Assembly: GCF_028554725.1 (NCBI RefSeq)
Contig: NC_071669.1
Coordinates: forward strand, 24,527,001-24,591,000
Direction: 5' to 3'
From: Zeugodacus cucurbitae
Lineage: Eukaryota > Arthropoda > Insecta > Diptera > Tephritidae
Length of the DNA: 64,000 nucleotides
The notes below the pieces were generated by a model. The model did not search any database and was not told the DNA's origin. It saw nothing but the letters and a program-made list of their open reading frames with translations. The translations under genes were made by a program, and so were the position numbers. Shown here piece after piece: positions 46,519 through 57,529 of this stretch; position 1 is the stretch's first letter, and every line of letters begins with the position of its first letter.

Positions 46519-49500
46519 AAAGCTGCATTTGCTGAAATTCTAAAGATTAATGCGTCAAAAATACTACGGCATCTCATTTAAAGAAATTTAATTTGTCAAT
46601 TTGAATAAAATATTTATTTTCAAATTATAAGCAACAATCCGTAATACCGTTCTCATAACATATCGTTACAGTGACATTTCGTATTCATTTCATGCCATTC
46701 CAATGACAGTTATTATTGCATAATTGGAATGGATTAGAACTGTTATCTGGGCAAGCATTGTAAAATCGGTGGCATTTCTCAAAATTATTTGAAAAACATA
46801 TAAATAGATATTTACTTCTAAGTTATGGGAAATAACTCTTTTAACTTTAATATTAAACTTAAGAAATAATAAATAAAAAAAGCTTTGTTAAGTATTAATT
46901 AGCTTGAATTGTATTTTCCTTTTAAAAATAATTTAATATGTGTCATAAGAACAATAAGGCTTAAAACCCAACCAATTTATTATTCCCACAAACATGAATT
47001 ATATACACAATTAAAACGCCAAACTTTTTGTTAGCACGTTTATGAGTTTTATATAAGCGCCATTAAATAGGCTTTACACATACATACAGACATAGAATTT
47101 TATTTATTAAGTAGCGCGTGAAGGAAAGGCTGCGCACTCACGTAAGATATAAGCCTACATACATACGAACATTACACAGCACAACAATACTGCGACTTGC
47201 CACATATACATAGCCTAATTGCGTGTAATGGTGCGTAAGATATAAATATCTCAAGAAAGAAGAGAAAGAGAATCAAAGCTCTATTGATTTTTTTGCTTTT
47301 TCTCGTAAAATTGCGGGTAAATGGATTTGCGGCGAGTGTATGAGCGATATTTATCGGAGTTTTCTAACCACCGCTCCTGCTTTTCGTTTAATACACTCGT
47401 AGACACGGCATTACGTGCCCACACACATACACATATGTTAGTATAAGTAAGATTCGACAGCCACTTTGAAGCATCTTTGCCCACAAGCCGCACATTATTA
47501 ATGCCCATTGACCCGGTCATCGCCAGTGGCAACCTAATCCAACTAAATAAAAATGCGAATTTCCAATCAGCCAACGCCGTCGTGCGTCGTCTTGAATGTG
47601 CTGCCCGCAGGTCAATGAGTGGGTATGCTATAAAGCGGATTCGGCTCTTCATATGTGAAGGCTTAAGCGCCTACTAATCTGCTACATGTGCGAGAGTGCT
47701 TATGTAGTAAAGTGTATTTATGTATGTATTTCAAATACGTATTGGGTTAAGATTTTGGATATTTGGCGAAATCAGTCTGCCTCTTGTAATATTTGAAATT
47801 TTTTATATTATTTTATGGCCAACATTTTGCTCACTTTATTGCTTTATCCAACTCTTCGCAGACATAAATTGAGTTATAATTGTTTAATCTACTCTACAGC
47901 GTTGTTTGCTGTCTTGACGGCACTTTGAATGACAATCATTTCCATTTCGTTCTGCAGCTGTCGACCTTTCTCATCTGCCTTCGCCATTTCTTATTAGAAT
48001 TGCAGGGCTCCAGGCGCTGGGTAAGCAAATACAGCACAAATTTGATTTTTTGTGTATTTTGTTGTGGTCAACCCATACGTACGTTTTGTGTGGGCAGTTC
48101 AACTGCTTCTTGTTGTAGCAGTAAATTCGGTAAAAACCAATATTCACATGTGTTTGTTCTACACATAACTGTGTAATATTTTTTGTTTAATCCCTCATTT
48201 ATTGCCTACAAACCAAAAAACATTTCAGTTCTTCGTATCTTCTCGACCATACGAAACGAATTTGTTTTGCCTAGCAGCAATCGGAGTTTATTTCTTTTCA
48301 GCATTTTCCACATAAGCGCCATATTTGCATTTTTTCACTCACAAATATATTCGATTATATTTTGCTCGGATTCACAGAAAATTTTTGAAATATTTTTTTA
48401 TGCTTTCTTTGCTCCGATAACATTATCTGCAAGGCATAATAATAAATGAATAAAACAACAAAAAAAATGTCACACAACAAATATGTTAACCATGGCTTAA
48501 GCAGTTATGTGTTCGTATGTCAAGCTGCTTAGTTGTATATAAATATTTCATAGTTATATTGTGGAATGCAAATATTGATTCTTCATAACAGCAACAACAA
48601 AAACAAGTTGTCTTGTTGTTGATTTCATTTGGTTTATCATTTGATTTGCTCTGCCAGCCTATCTGGCTCAATGAATCGAAGACAAGGCAATCAATAGCGT
48701 TAACTCAAACTTATATATACATTGAATATTATGTCCATATGGAATATTTTAGTTGGAATTAAATTTAGGTTAAACTATTGATAAAGTTCAAGAGGAGGTT
48801 ATAAGGTCCAAATAAGTATTTTTTGGAAAACAAACGCATATTTCGAAAATATTAAAATAAATAAAAGTTAAAATCTTTAAATTTATTTTTATTGCAGATT
48901 TTTAATAATAATTATTATTATTAAAATCACAGAATTTTTAGTCCTAAGAAACTATAAATCTTTTGATAGATTTAATCCGTGAACAATGCATATGAAATAT
49001 AGTAATATTGGGGAATTTTTAATGCAAATCACTTTTAAATTAAAAAAAATCAAATTTGTTGTTGTACTAACAAAAAAAATGCTTTCTAAACAAATTTGTC
49101 ATCATCTAAATTTTTTCATTTTTAATTTTCATAAAAAAACGAAAAATATACGCTTCACCACACATTGTTTATGGCAGTCAAAGCAGCCATGCGTTGGCTC
49201 TTCAAATTTCGTAATCATAAGTCAATTGCGCCTGAAAACATTGAACGAACGAATGCACAACATGCCATATATAATAATGTGCATAACTTTTGAATAATGT
49301 AAATAAGGACAAATCAGTGGAGTCACAACAATACGAGCACAGTTTGTGAAACAAATGCACACCAACACACATACACACAGGCAGAGATATGAGAAAAATA
49401 GAGCACTTTCGCACATTAAATGTGAATTTCTATATATTCCAGATACACTTTGTTATCTGCTGCTAGCAAGCGTCCTTCGAATGCGTGTATTCGCTTATTT

Positions 49501-49611
49501 ATGTGAAAATATTTGATTATGTTCGTCTGAATTGATCATCAATTCTTTGCTGCTCCTTTGATTGTTGATTTATTTATTTGCGCATAACAATATGCCATAC
49601 TGTATGCCTGT

Positions 49612-49702
49612 GAGTATATACATATCTGTGTGTATATACATATACATATGCATATATATCGTATGTGTGTCCATGCTCGCATATACATATATTCGCATAT
49701 AT
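49612..49702. repeat. Compound TATA/CATA/TG microsatellite
   Basis: Roughly 90 bp of GTATATACATAT, GTGTGTATATACATAT and CATATATCGTATGTGTG words. Confidence 0.75.
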
Positions 49703-50649
49703 CAAAATTGTCAGTCAATCGACAACTCTTCAACGAAAACGCAGAAATTCGTAGCATACTTCTGTGCGCAAATCATATCTATCAAGCTAAAATGGATATG
49801 GCAGCGGCAGGCAGCACATATCTATCTAACTACATTCATAGCAGCGCATAAATTCACAACAATTCGTAGTTTGATTGAATTGAAAGTTTCAGCTTCAGCG
49901 ATTGTTTCGATTGAGTACGTTCTCATCTTTGCATGTGAATGCTGCCGTATAGCAGTGGCAGCGTACAGGTAGTTTCAGAAATATTTCGGAAATATTAAAT
50001 CAAGTTGGTATATTTGTTGAAAAGGTCAATCAATTTATATAATTAAGTATGGAAGTATAATTTGCTGACAATGCATTGTTAACTGATTTAGGCTCAAACA
50101 CAAGTTCTTAATCTCTTTAATCATTAGAGTGTATGTTTTATGCTTTAAATATTCAATATATATATATAATTATATTTGACTTTTTCTTGACTTGTGTTTA
50201 TACGCCACATGGTGAACTTCATTGTAGAGATATGTCATAGGACCTAACCTAACTTATCATGTCTACTTCGTACACCGACTAAGGTCAAAAGGTCAACACA
50301 ATTTATTTGTGGTATCTATGTTTCTCTGTTTAAAATGTTAGATTTTCAATCTGGTCCCAAAAATTGTACAAAATAAAGAATTGTTGTTCTTATTTTATAA
50401 ATTAAAGGGTCCAAAAAAGTTTGTTGCTAAACAATTATGAGGATATTTGAAGTAAAACTCTTTGAATAATTAATTACTATTTTTTTTAATTCTATGACTT
50501 ATTAGATCATAAATTAAAAAAAATTACCTACAATTCCATCGTGTTCGTTAATTTTACCTTTTATTACATAAAATTTTCAATTTCTCATAATAATTCTAAG
50601 AAATTCTGCAATTCACTATTAATAACTAAATTTCTATTTTTACTTTCAG

Positions 50650-51588
50650 GCTTAATCTAACACCAGGAAATATGAAAATGTAGCAATAACAACAAAAATC
50701 ATAAAAAGTAAGAAAGTCATCCCATAAAGTGAGAATTAAAAAATTTAAGAATCAAAATCAAATAAATATTGAATATCATAAAATACGAAATTTTCAATAT
50801 CATAGAAAAAATAAGTAAATTAAACTTCTTGAAGAGCGAATGCTGTGAATGGAAGAAAAGCGAAAGGGACCCATTCATATTACAAAAACACATATTACAA
50901 AAACATAGAAACACACATTTGCATAGACAAACACTTTACGCGATTTTGACTAATCGAGAACAAAAACCAAATCATTCAAAACTTCACAGAGCACAATCAA
51001 AAAGGTTCGGAAAAATAACGACATAAAAAACAACCAACTAAGGGACCAACGGACATACACACATTAACAGGAAAATTTATAAACAAAATACCAAAGAATA
51101 CACCGTACGGAATTGGCAACAGAGGAACAGCGGAAACGACCCTGAAAGCGGAGAAGGAGCACCAAATTCTACGACCACAGTGACGACGACGACGACAAAG
51201 TCAATGACGAAGACGAAGGCGAATGTGTAAACATATAAGAAAATCTTTGCATAAAACAAGCAATGTCAATGCGAGTACTTAAAACCACAAAAACAATTGT
51301 TACAACAAAAGTGGAAGGTGAGCGCGCGCATAAGCAAGCGGAGAAATAAAAGAAAATAATTTGTGAAAATTTTGCTTAAAACAGTTTCATAGCTTATCGT
51401 ATATCAAAAAATAAAAAATAAAAATAAAAGCAACAACAATCTTTGTTGCTATAAGGTAGCTCATACTCAAAGCTATCGAAATTCAACATTATCAAAATAT
51501 TTTAATAAAACCAAACTAGTCGTTTAAAACAACAACAAAATTTATCTGCATAATATAACAACAAGTTGACGCAACATTTGCCTGCAAC
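50650..51588 (+). other. Probable 5'UTR exon segment with upstream ORFs
   Basis: Bounded upstream by a good acceptor (TTTTTACTTTCAG ending at 50649) and continuous with the coding start at 51589. The sequence is A-rich with repeated AACAACAA, AAAACAAC and GACGACGACGACGAC runs, typical of fly leaders. Several upstream ATGs exist: a three-codon ORF near 50670, MTKTKANV near 51204-51230, and a 28-codon ORF at 51263-51349. No pyrimidine-rich acceptor closer to the ATG was found, although GAAG-GTGAGC at about 51313-51322 is a possible alternative donor. The exact transcription start and the true 5' exon boundary are inferred. Confidence 0.5.
51263..51349 (+). other. Upstream ORF, 28 codons
   Basis: ATG at 51263 (second in-frame ATG six bases on) to TAA at 51347-51349. 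The peptide is Lys/Thr-rich (MSMRVLKTTKTIVTTKVEGE at its start). Lies 239 bases before the main ATG. A uORF of this size could reduce translation of the main frame, but this is inference from position only. Confidence 0.4.
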
Positions 51589-51718
51589 ATGTTGCTAGCC
51601 AGACGAAGAGTACCAACCGCGTCGGTGGTCCAACATGCGCATCACAACACAGTCATCGGCATGCTGTTGGCAGTGTTGCTGACATTGGCGTGCGCCACAC
51701 CCGCGCAGGCAGCGATAG
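51589..51718 (+). CDS. First coding exon (partial gene): signal peptide of a secreted or membrane protein
   Basis: The only host coding exon I can support. ATG at 51589 lies in the fly-type context CAAC-ATG. The 43 codons are GC-rich and use C/G at third positions, unlike the AT-rich noise around them. The peptide has a basic start (MLLARRR), a His/Ala linker, then a hydrophobic core (GMLLAVLLTLACA) ending ATPAQAA, which fits a signal peptide with cleavage after an A-x-A-type motif (PAQAA). The core sits about 25 residues from the N-terminus, so the second Met (codon 25, 51661) is an alternative start giving a more conventional signal. The exon ends in phase 1 (ATA G) at a strong donor, G-GTAAGT, at 51719. 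A signal-peptide exon ending in phase 1 before a long intron is common in fly Ig-superfamily and receptor genes, but the mature protein is not visible, so no product name is given. No downstream exon is confidently present in the remaining 12.3 kb. Confidence 0.7.
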
Positions 51719-51724
51719 GTAAGT
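51719..51724 (+). other. 5' splice donor of the signal-peptide exon
   Basis: GTAAGT preceded by ATAG, a consensus donor. It closes the coding exon in phase 1. Confidence 0.7.
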
Positions 51725-54700
51725 GATGGACATTTTTATTTATAAGGGATGTTTACAGAGGATTTAATTTTTTTATTGGTATCACTTCATGTGTTTGAAA
51801 CAGACACATAATTCCTATACAGAAAGTATATATATTTCAACCAACTAAAGGAAAGGCATGAATAGTAAAAAGAGATATTACAACAGTCTCATCTTGCTAC
51901 ATATTCAAAATTAGTTTGACAACAGAATACAATTCATGACGTCATGAATGACAGAACATGAATTCCTTGTTTACAATTATGTCAGATTGACAGTTCGTTT
52001 CTTTTATGATATAGTCACAAACTGCCTTTCCCGCAGTTATGGTAGAAAAGGTTTGGGTGTTGGATAAAGATATGATTTGTTATATTTTGTTTAAAGGGCT
52101 TCTTGTTTGTCGTTTTTACAAAATACTTATTTTTAAGAAGCATAACATATTCTTAAGGGTAGTTTTGTTGATAGTTTTTATAACTAAAGTTGGAGCCAAG
52201 CATGCTGTCAATGGTGTCCGCTTGGGTCAAAGTATTGGTGATGCTTACAATATAGCAAATTTTGTACACGATCGAGTTGCACTTGACTGTATCGGTCTTC
52301 AAAGTACTCTAAATACGTTAAAGATCCCAAGTATTGAGTTCAACTGGTTCGTCTTGTGCTTAGTCGTTAATGAACGATACTCTCTCTCCTTTCCTCTCTC
52401 ATAAATTCTGAAAGAGATTAATGTTTGTTGCATTGATGATGAAATTATTCGAGTACATTCGAATGTAGTGTTTATGTTCCAGCTCTCTGATTTGTATATG
52501 AAAGTAGATATTGAGAGAGATTCATATATCTTTCATCTTTAATAAAAAATAATATTGCAAATATTGCAAGAAAGAATTGTAAAGTATAAAAGAATTGTAA
52601 AGTAAAAGGAAAAACTCTGTTGACTCTGAATCTACTCAAGTGGAATTTGTATATTTTGCTTCGTATAAACACAACAAGTCTGCGCACTCTGCAACTACAT
52701 TATTAATTATATATGAAAAAATTCGCTCAGCTCATGAGCTCAGCAACAAGTTTAAAAATTTCAAATTGCAAAGAATATGCAACGCGGTCACTGTCAACGT
52801 CTGTATGCTCCGCCTGGCATGCATTAGATCATAGACACATTTTCGCCCACATTTATGAATGTATTTATATGTTGTTGTATTGCATATATTTTAGAAATTA
52901 TTAGGTCATAAAATTTCGCAGAATTCTGCATGAGTTTGGCGAGCCAAGCGAGTGCATAAATTGCCTAATAAAAATATAAATGCACACACGTGGCTAAAAA
53001 TAAATATTAAACAATTAGAAATTAACAAGAGCTCTGTAAGAAGCATTTTGAAGCTAGCAACTGTATTGCAAATATAAATATGCATTTTGAGACAATTTCC
53101 TCGTCATTTTTCAAACGGTATTTCACTTTTTAAATATTTAGTATTTACTCTCGGCCAAATTTGTATTTACTTTCATGTACTTCTGTCAATTGGAACACAT
53201 GTTTCTGACATTTTTTGGCATTAGAGCGCGGAGTGCGGTGTTGGTTTGTTTGGCAGCGCCGCCAACTTGCTACAGTTTAATGTTTTTTCTAGCTGAAATG
53301 CCAAGAGAAACAAACAAAGTAGATAAAGAATAACAATTAACACACACAGACGCATGTATGACTCCCCAGGAAAAAAAAAATCGAGTAAGCGTTAGAGAGA
53401 GTACACCAGTATTACACTCCATAGCGTGCAGTTGGGAATGTATTAGTCTCCAAAACATATCTCTAGATAAACTTTATAAATTAGACTTAAAAAATATCAT
53501 TGGTATGTAATTATATTGATTTGTCGGAAATTAATTCATTGTTGAAAAGGGAAGAAATAAAAAAATAAAATATGTAATTTGAATTCAACATGACTAGTTC
53601 CATTCCTTGCCAAATAGGGTACAAAAGGGGACTAGTCTGTAACAACTTGAAAGCTATGAGTTTTTTTTTGTAGTCTTTTAGTTGGACTTTTTGTAGGGTT
53701 TGCTCGAGCCAAATCGTTTTTTTTTTTTTCAAATATAAAGATCAAAATTCTCATTTGTTACATGTTACTATGCGACTAGTCGTGGTCTCATCCAGAACTT
53801 GCCGCCGTTTTTGCAGGGTTGTATTTTCTATTGAGTATGTCTACATTTGATCACTCACAGCGCTGCGTATTTTGCTGCCCTCAATCGGATGATGCATTTC
53901 GCTAGCACCGTTGTCTTAAGCACATTGCCAATATTTGCAAAAAGTGAAAAGCGTGAAATGAGAATTGCTGGTGAAGAAAGGAAAAATGGACAAATTGCAA
54001 ACGAGTGCGAGGAAAATAAAGTATGCGCTGGCTATAAATACACTGATTTGAAAGCTTTCCTCACTAATGCATTGCAAACGAAGCACAAAAAAAAAATAAA
54101 TTTTCGTATGTTTGTCATAAATTGATTTGCGAATTTCACAGCTCTGAGTTGGCAATCTCACAGCCAACGATTATGTTTTATGACAGAAATGTGCCAAGCG
54201 TTTGGCGCCAACGAAAAGGCGAGTGCAAATTTTTATGGTCAATGGCAGCGGCGATTTGAAAGGAAAAGAGCACGTAATTTGCATTTATGGTTGTCGAATG
54301 ATGATCAAAAATGCTATTAGCTTTTTAAAGCTTTGAAAGACGGTGACGAAAGCTCAGTAAATGCAAGTTTGCAGCACTTTATCTATATGTTATTTAATAG
54401 AATTTTAAATAAGCATAATTGTAGGCTTTAATATGTCTAAATTGAGAAAAAAAAGCAAAGAGCTTTTAAGCTTGACACATAAAAGGAAAATTCACTCACA
54501 AAGCTTTAAAAAATACAATGATCTTTCATAATTTATCGGTTTTATCACTAGTTCTGTGATTTATAATAAATTGCCTTTTTTCTATATTTTATGACTGTGG
54601 ATCACTGCTTTATTCCTGAAAATAAAAGAAAATATATATCAATCATCAAACTTTCACGCGTTAATGTATATATGCATTACATATGCGTAAGCATAAGCAC

Positions 54701-57240
54701 AAAAGAGGCTTACGCAAAATGTGTATCACCAAAAATCTCTCTTTTACGGAATATGCTTTGTAGACACCTTTAGAACGCATAAGTTTTCATCATTTTCATG
54801 TAAATATTAGCATGAAGGAATAACGAAAAATACATACAAACACACGCATACGCCCCAAAATAGTGGTAACTAAAGTGAAAAAGACTGAAAAAAACCAAAT
54901 CTTCTTTTTCATAATAACCACTCTAGAAAAAAAGCCCGGCATTAGTGGCACACAAAAATAAAGCAAGAAAATTGCGAAAGGAAGTAGCTCAAAAAGTGTC
55001 CTTCAAGTTGGTAATTTCTGCCTTTTATTTTTGTAGTAAAGCGTTTTTTGTTTTTGCATCAAAAACTTTTTATTTCCTGCAACAAAGCCTTCCAGCTTGC
55101 CGCCTCACCGGCTGACGTGCAGTTTTTCTACACTTGTACAAGCAAGTGTTCAGCGGTTTTTTGCTTTTCTCGTTCATTAGCACTTTTACATGCCGCCCTT
55201 TATGCGACGCTTACATACGCACGCCACTGTACTTTGGCGCATGCAATTTTTTGCTGCTCAACACGGTATATTATTTGTTGTTGTTGCTTTGCGCTTGTTA
55301 GCCCTACTCTTTAATATTAGTTTTTTTTAATTCTCTTTTGCGTATTTGCTGTTGTTGTCTTAATTTGGCTTGTCTAACAACAGCCATAGTTGCCAGCGCC
55401 GCCCTGACGACAACACTAAGGCTTAGAAACAAAAAATCGTTGCAACGCTTTGCCAGCCTTCACTCTATCACTATATACTTTGAACATGCAGCTCGTCACT
55501 TACACGTTATTTTTTCTTTTTGTTTCGCTTTGAACTGAACTTCGTCAGCATTCGCAGTACTTTTTTCTATGAGGCAATACAATTTTTTTTTAATATAAAA
55601 TGTGTATGTGTGTGTGTGTGTAGGTTTGCATAGTGCGGCTTTACTTTCGTTGTTCGCGCGCAGATTTTCCTTTGTTTTTCGCTTTATTTTGTGGTCAGTT
55701 TATTTTTCTGCGTTTTCACTCTGAGTCTGTCATTGTCAACAACAGCAGTAGCAGCAGCACAACAATAACAATAATAATATAGTGCAGCAAACAACAGCAA
55801 CAACAACTATTATGTGCACTACAATGGTGTGAACAATTTTTGGTGCAACAACAACAAGAAGTGAGTATAAATAAAATATGTTTTAAGACCGCCTGCCATC
55901 CACTGCAGCAAAAAAGCAAAAAATATTACTCATACGCCATGGTTGACCACAGCTGTTCTTATGTGTACACAAAACACACAACAGGCACATCCATATATAG
56001 CTATTTATTTTACAGTAACGGCTATACGCTATTTACTGTGTTTCTCTCTGCGCTCCTCCCAGGATAGCGGAGAACTATTTTCACTATTTTTCCGCATTTT
56101 CTTGGTTGCCTTACATTTTCCTTCTCTGCCGCCGCCTGCACGTCCACTTTTTCGCGGTTTGGCAAGCGTGCTACTCAGCACGGCTTTAAGCGCAGATTAC
56201 GGCATTGCACTTTGCCGGCTTTAATGTGCGGTCGGAGGTCGCAGCAGCGGAGGCGCGCGACGCCTGCAAGTAAATTAATTTGCAGACGAAATTCCACTCA
56301 TTTGTTGCAGCGATGGCAGAAAAGACTACAACAACAACAGCAAGTACTTTTGGGCGCTGCAACCACCAACCCGGCAACTGCGCTCAGCTGGCTGCCGCAT
56401 ATTAAGTAAGCCCTTGTTGCGCGCTGCGGATTGAAGCGAAGATGTTGCTACATTTTCACGCCGCGACCCAAGCAAAAGCTTTTAACAAATTTGCGCGAAA
56501 GCGGCGCAATTGCTCAGCGAGTGCGAGAGCGTGAGCGTAAGCAAAGTATAAATGCACATATTTCAACAAAGTACACGCTTGTGCAACATCCAAGCAAATA
56601 GCGGAGAGTAAAGCGAGTTCCAAAATAAATAGCGAAAGTTTCTTTTATATTAAAGGCGCTATTAATTTGCACGTATTTGCTTGGAAAATGCAAAAGCAAA
56701 CATTTAAACATTGCCAACATAAATGAGTAAATGAAATATTAAAGGAGCTGCTGTTGGTGTTGTTGCTGAAGACGGCAAATATGTTCCTTGGCTGAAAATT
56801 CCACACGGGAATATTGACTGGAGAATTATGAAAATATTTTTGGGGGTCACTATTGAAGTCGCCTAATTCGTCTTTCGAATTGTAATAAGTTTTAATAAAT
56901 GAACAAATTAGAAGAAGTGCGGTACTAAGTTATTCCGACGGCGCTGGTTCGACATTCAATAAAAACGTGTATCAGAAATATGTCTGCCCCTCGCTTATCA
57001 GAGCTACATTTAGAGGGTACTACTTGAATAGCTACAGACAGTTATTTAACATTTCCTGAGATAAAATAAGATTATTGGAAGCACTACATGGGTATTTGAT
57101 TGACGGATAACTATCGGTTCTACGTCCTTGTACCAAAGAAGCTAGAAAATTTGGTTGCGAAAAGGTTTCTAATTCATTGACTTTAAATGTAATCTAATTA
57201 TATATATCATACGTTCTTACTTAGGATACATTCCTACAAA
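51725..57240 (+). other. Probable first coding intron (5' part)
   Basis: No confident exon. A 121-codon open frame at 52039-52404 directly follows an acceptor-like TGCCTTTCCCGCAG and would continue the upstream exon in frame. Its peptide is hydrophobic and AT-driven, so I treat it as a finding, not a feature. 55720-55861 is CAACAACAG-rich and ends at GAA-GTGAGT, which could be an alternative 5' exon. 56040-56420 is a GC-rich patch with no domain. A TG repeat lies at 55602-55621. Confidence 0.4.
55735..55860 (+). repeat. CAA/CAG-rich low-complexity tract
   Basis: CAACAACAGCAGTAGCAGCA followed by further CAACAA/ATAATA runs and ending GCAACAACAACAAGAA before GTGAGT. Low-complexity composition like fly 5'UTRs. 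Confidence 0.55.
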
Positions 57241-57309
57241 TATTTGTGGACACAACGAAATCATGAACGCAACACATTTAATTTCACAAACAAATAAGAT
57301 ACATGACCT

Positions 57310-57500
57310 TCACCCCCCATTATTTCACTATCAGACTTGTGTGGGTGCCGGGTCACAGGGGTATCGCTGGGAACTGCAAAGCGTAAGAATCTTATTGGCA
57401 AGGCATACCGAGGAGTTTTCTGGCATCGCAATGGACTGGCACTTTTAACTGTCCAAGTCGGATCCATCACGAAACCTGTCGCGAAGGGCAGCCTTCTTAA
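57310..57500 (+). pseudogene. RNase H domain relic of a LINE (copy D)
   Basis: Plus-strand translation gives FTIRLVWVPGHRGIAGNCKA immediately followed by a stop and frame change. This is the last conserved block of LINE RNase H domains (family pattern xLxWVPGHxGIxGNxxADxLA). The terminal Asp of the ADELA motif is lost through the TAA and frameshift. The copy runs into a CTAACCTAACTTTA tract near 57510-57525, a word that often accompanies LINE tails in flies. It belongs to the same broad RNase H-bearing LINE type as the copies at 21.7, 30.8 and 35.8 kb. It preserves a different part of the polyprotein, so identity of the family cannot be proved here. Confidence 0.72.
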
Positions 57501-57529
57501 CCTATCCTAACCTAACTTTACCCGCCATC

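Larger units (their letters stand above)
43282..50649. other. Non-coding DNA, 7.4 kb; probably upstream or 5' intronic
   Basis: No recognisable exon, RNA gene or transposon. CA microsatellites lie at 44316-44335 and 44608-44625. The open frames at 43242-43679 and 44117-44407 have no domains, and the first starts inside the piggyBac end. The final 20 bases (about 50630-50649, T-rich and ending TTTTTACTTTCAG) form a good 3' splice site, so at least the 3' part may be an intron of the gene whose exon follows. Confidence 0.45.

Noticed and set aside
46194..46577. 127-residue minus-strand open frame
   Set aside because: A Phe/Ser-rich repetitive part is produced by the A-rich 23-24 bp tandem repeat. 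No homology.
49562..49972. 136-residue open frame on the plus strand
   Set aside because: About a third of it is translated from the TATA/CATA microsatellite.
56040..56410. GC-rich patch with acceptor-like CTCCCAG and open frames
   Set aside because: Frames are short, low in information and not in a consistent phase with the 51718 donor. No domain.
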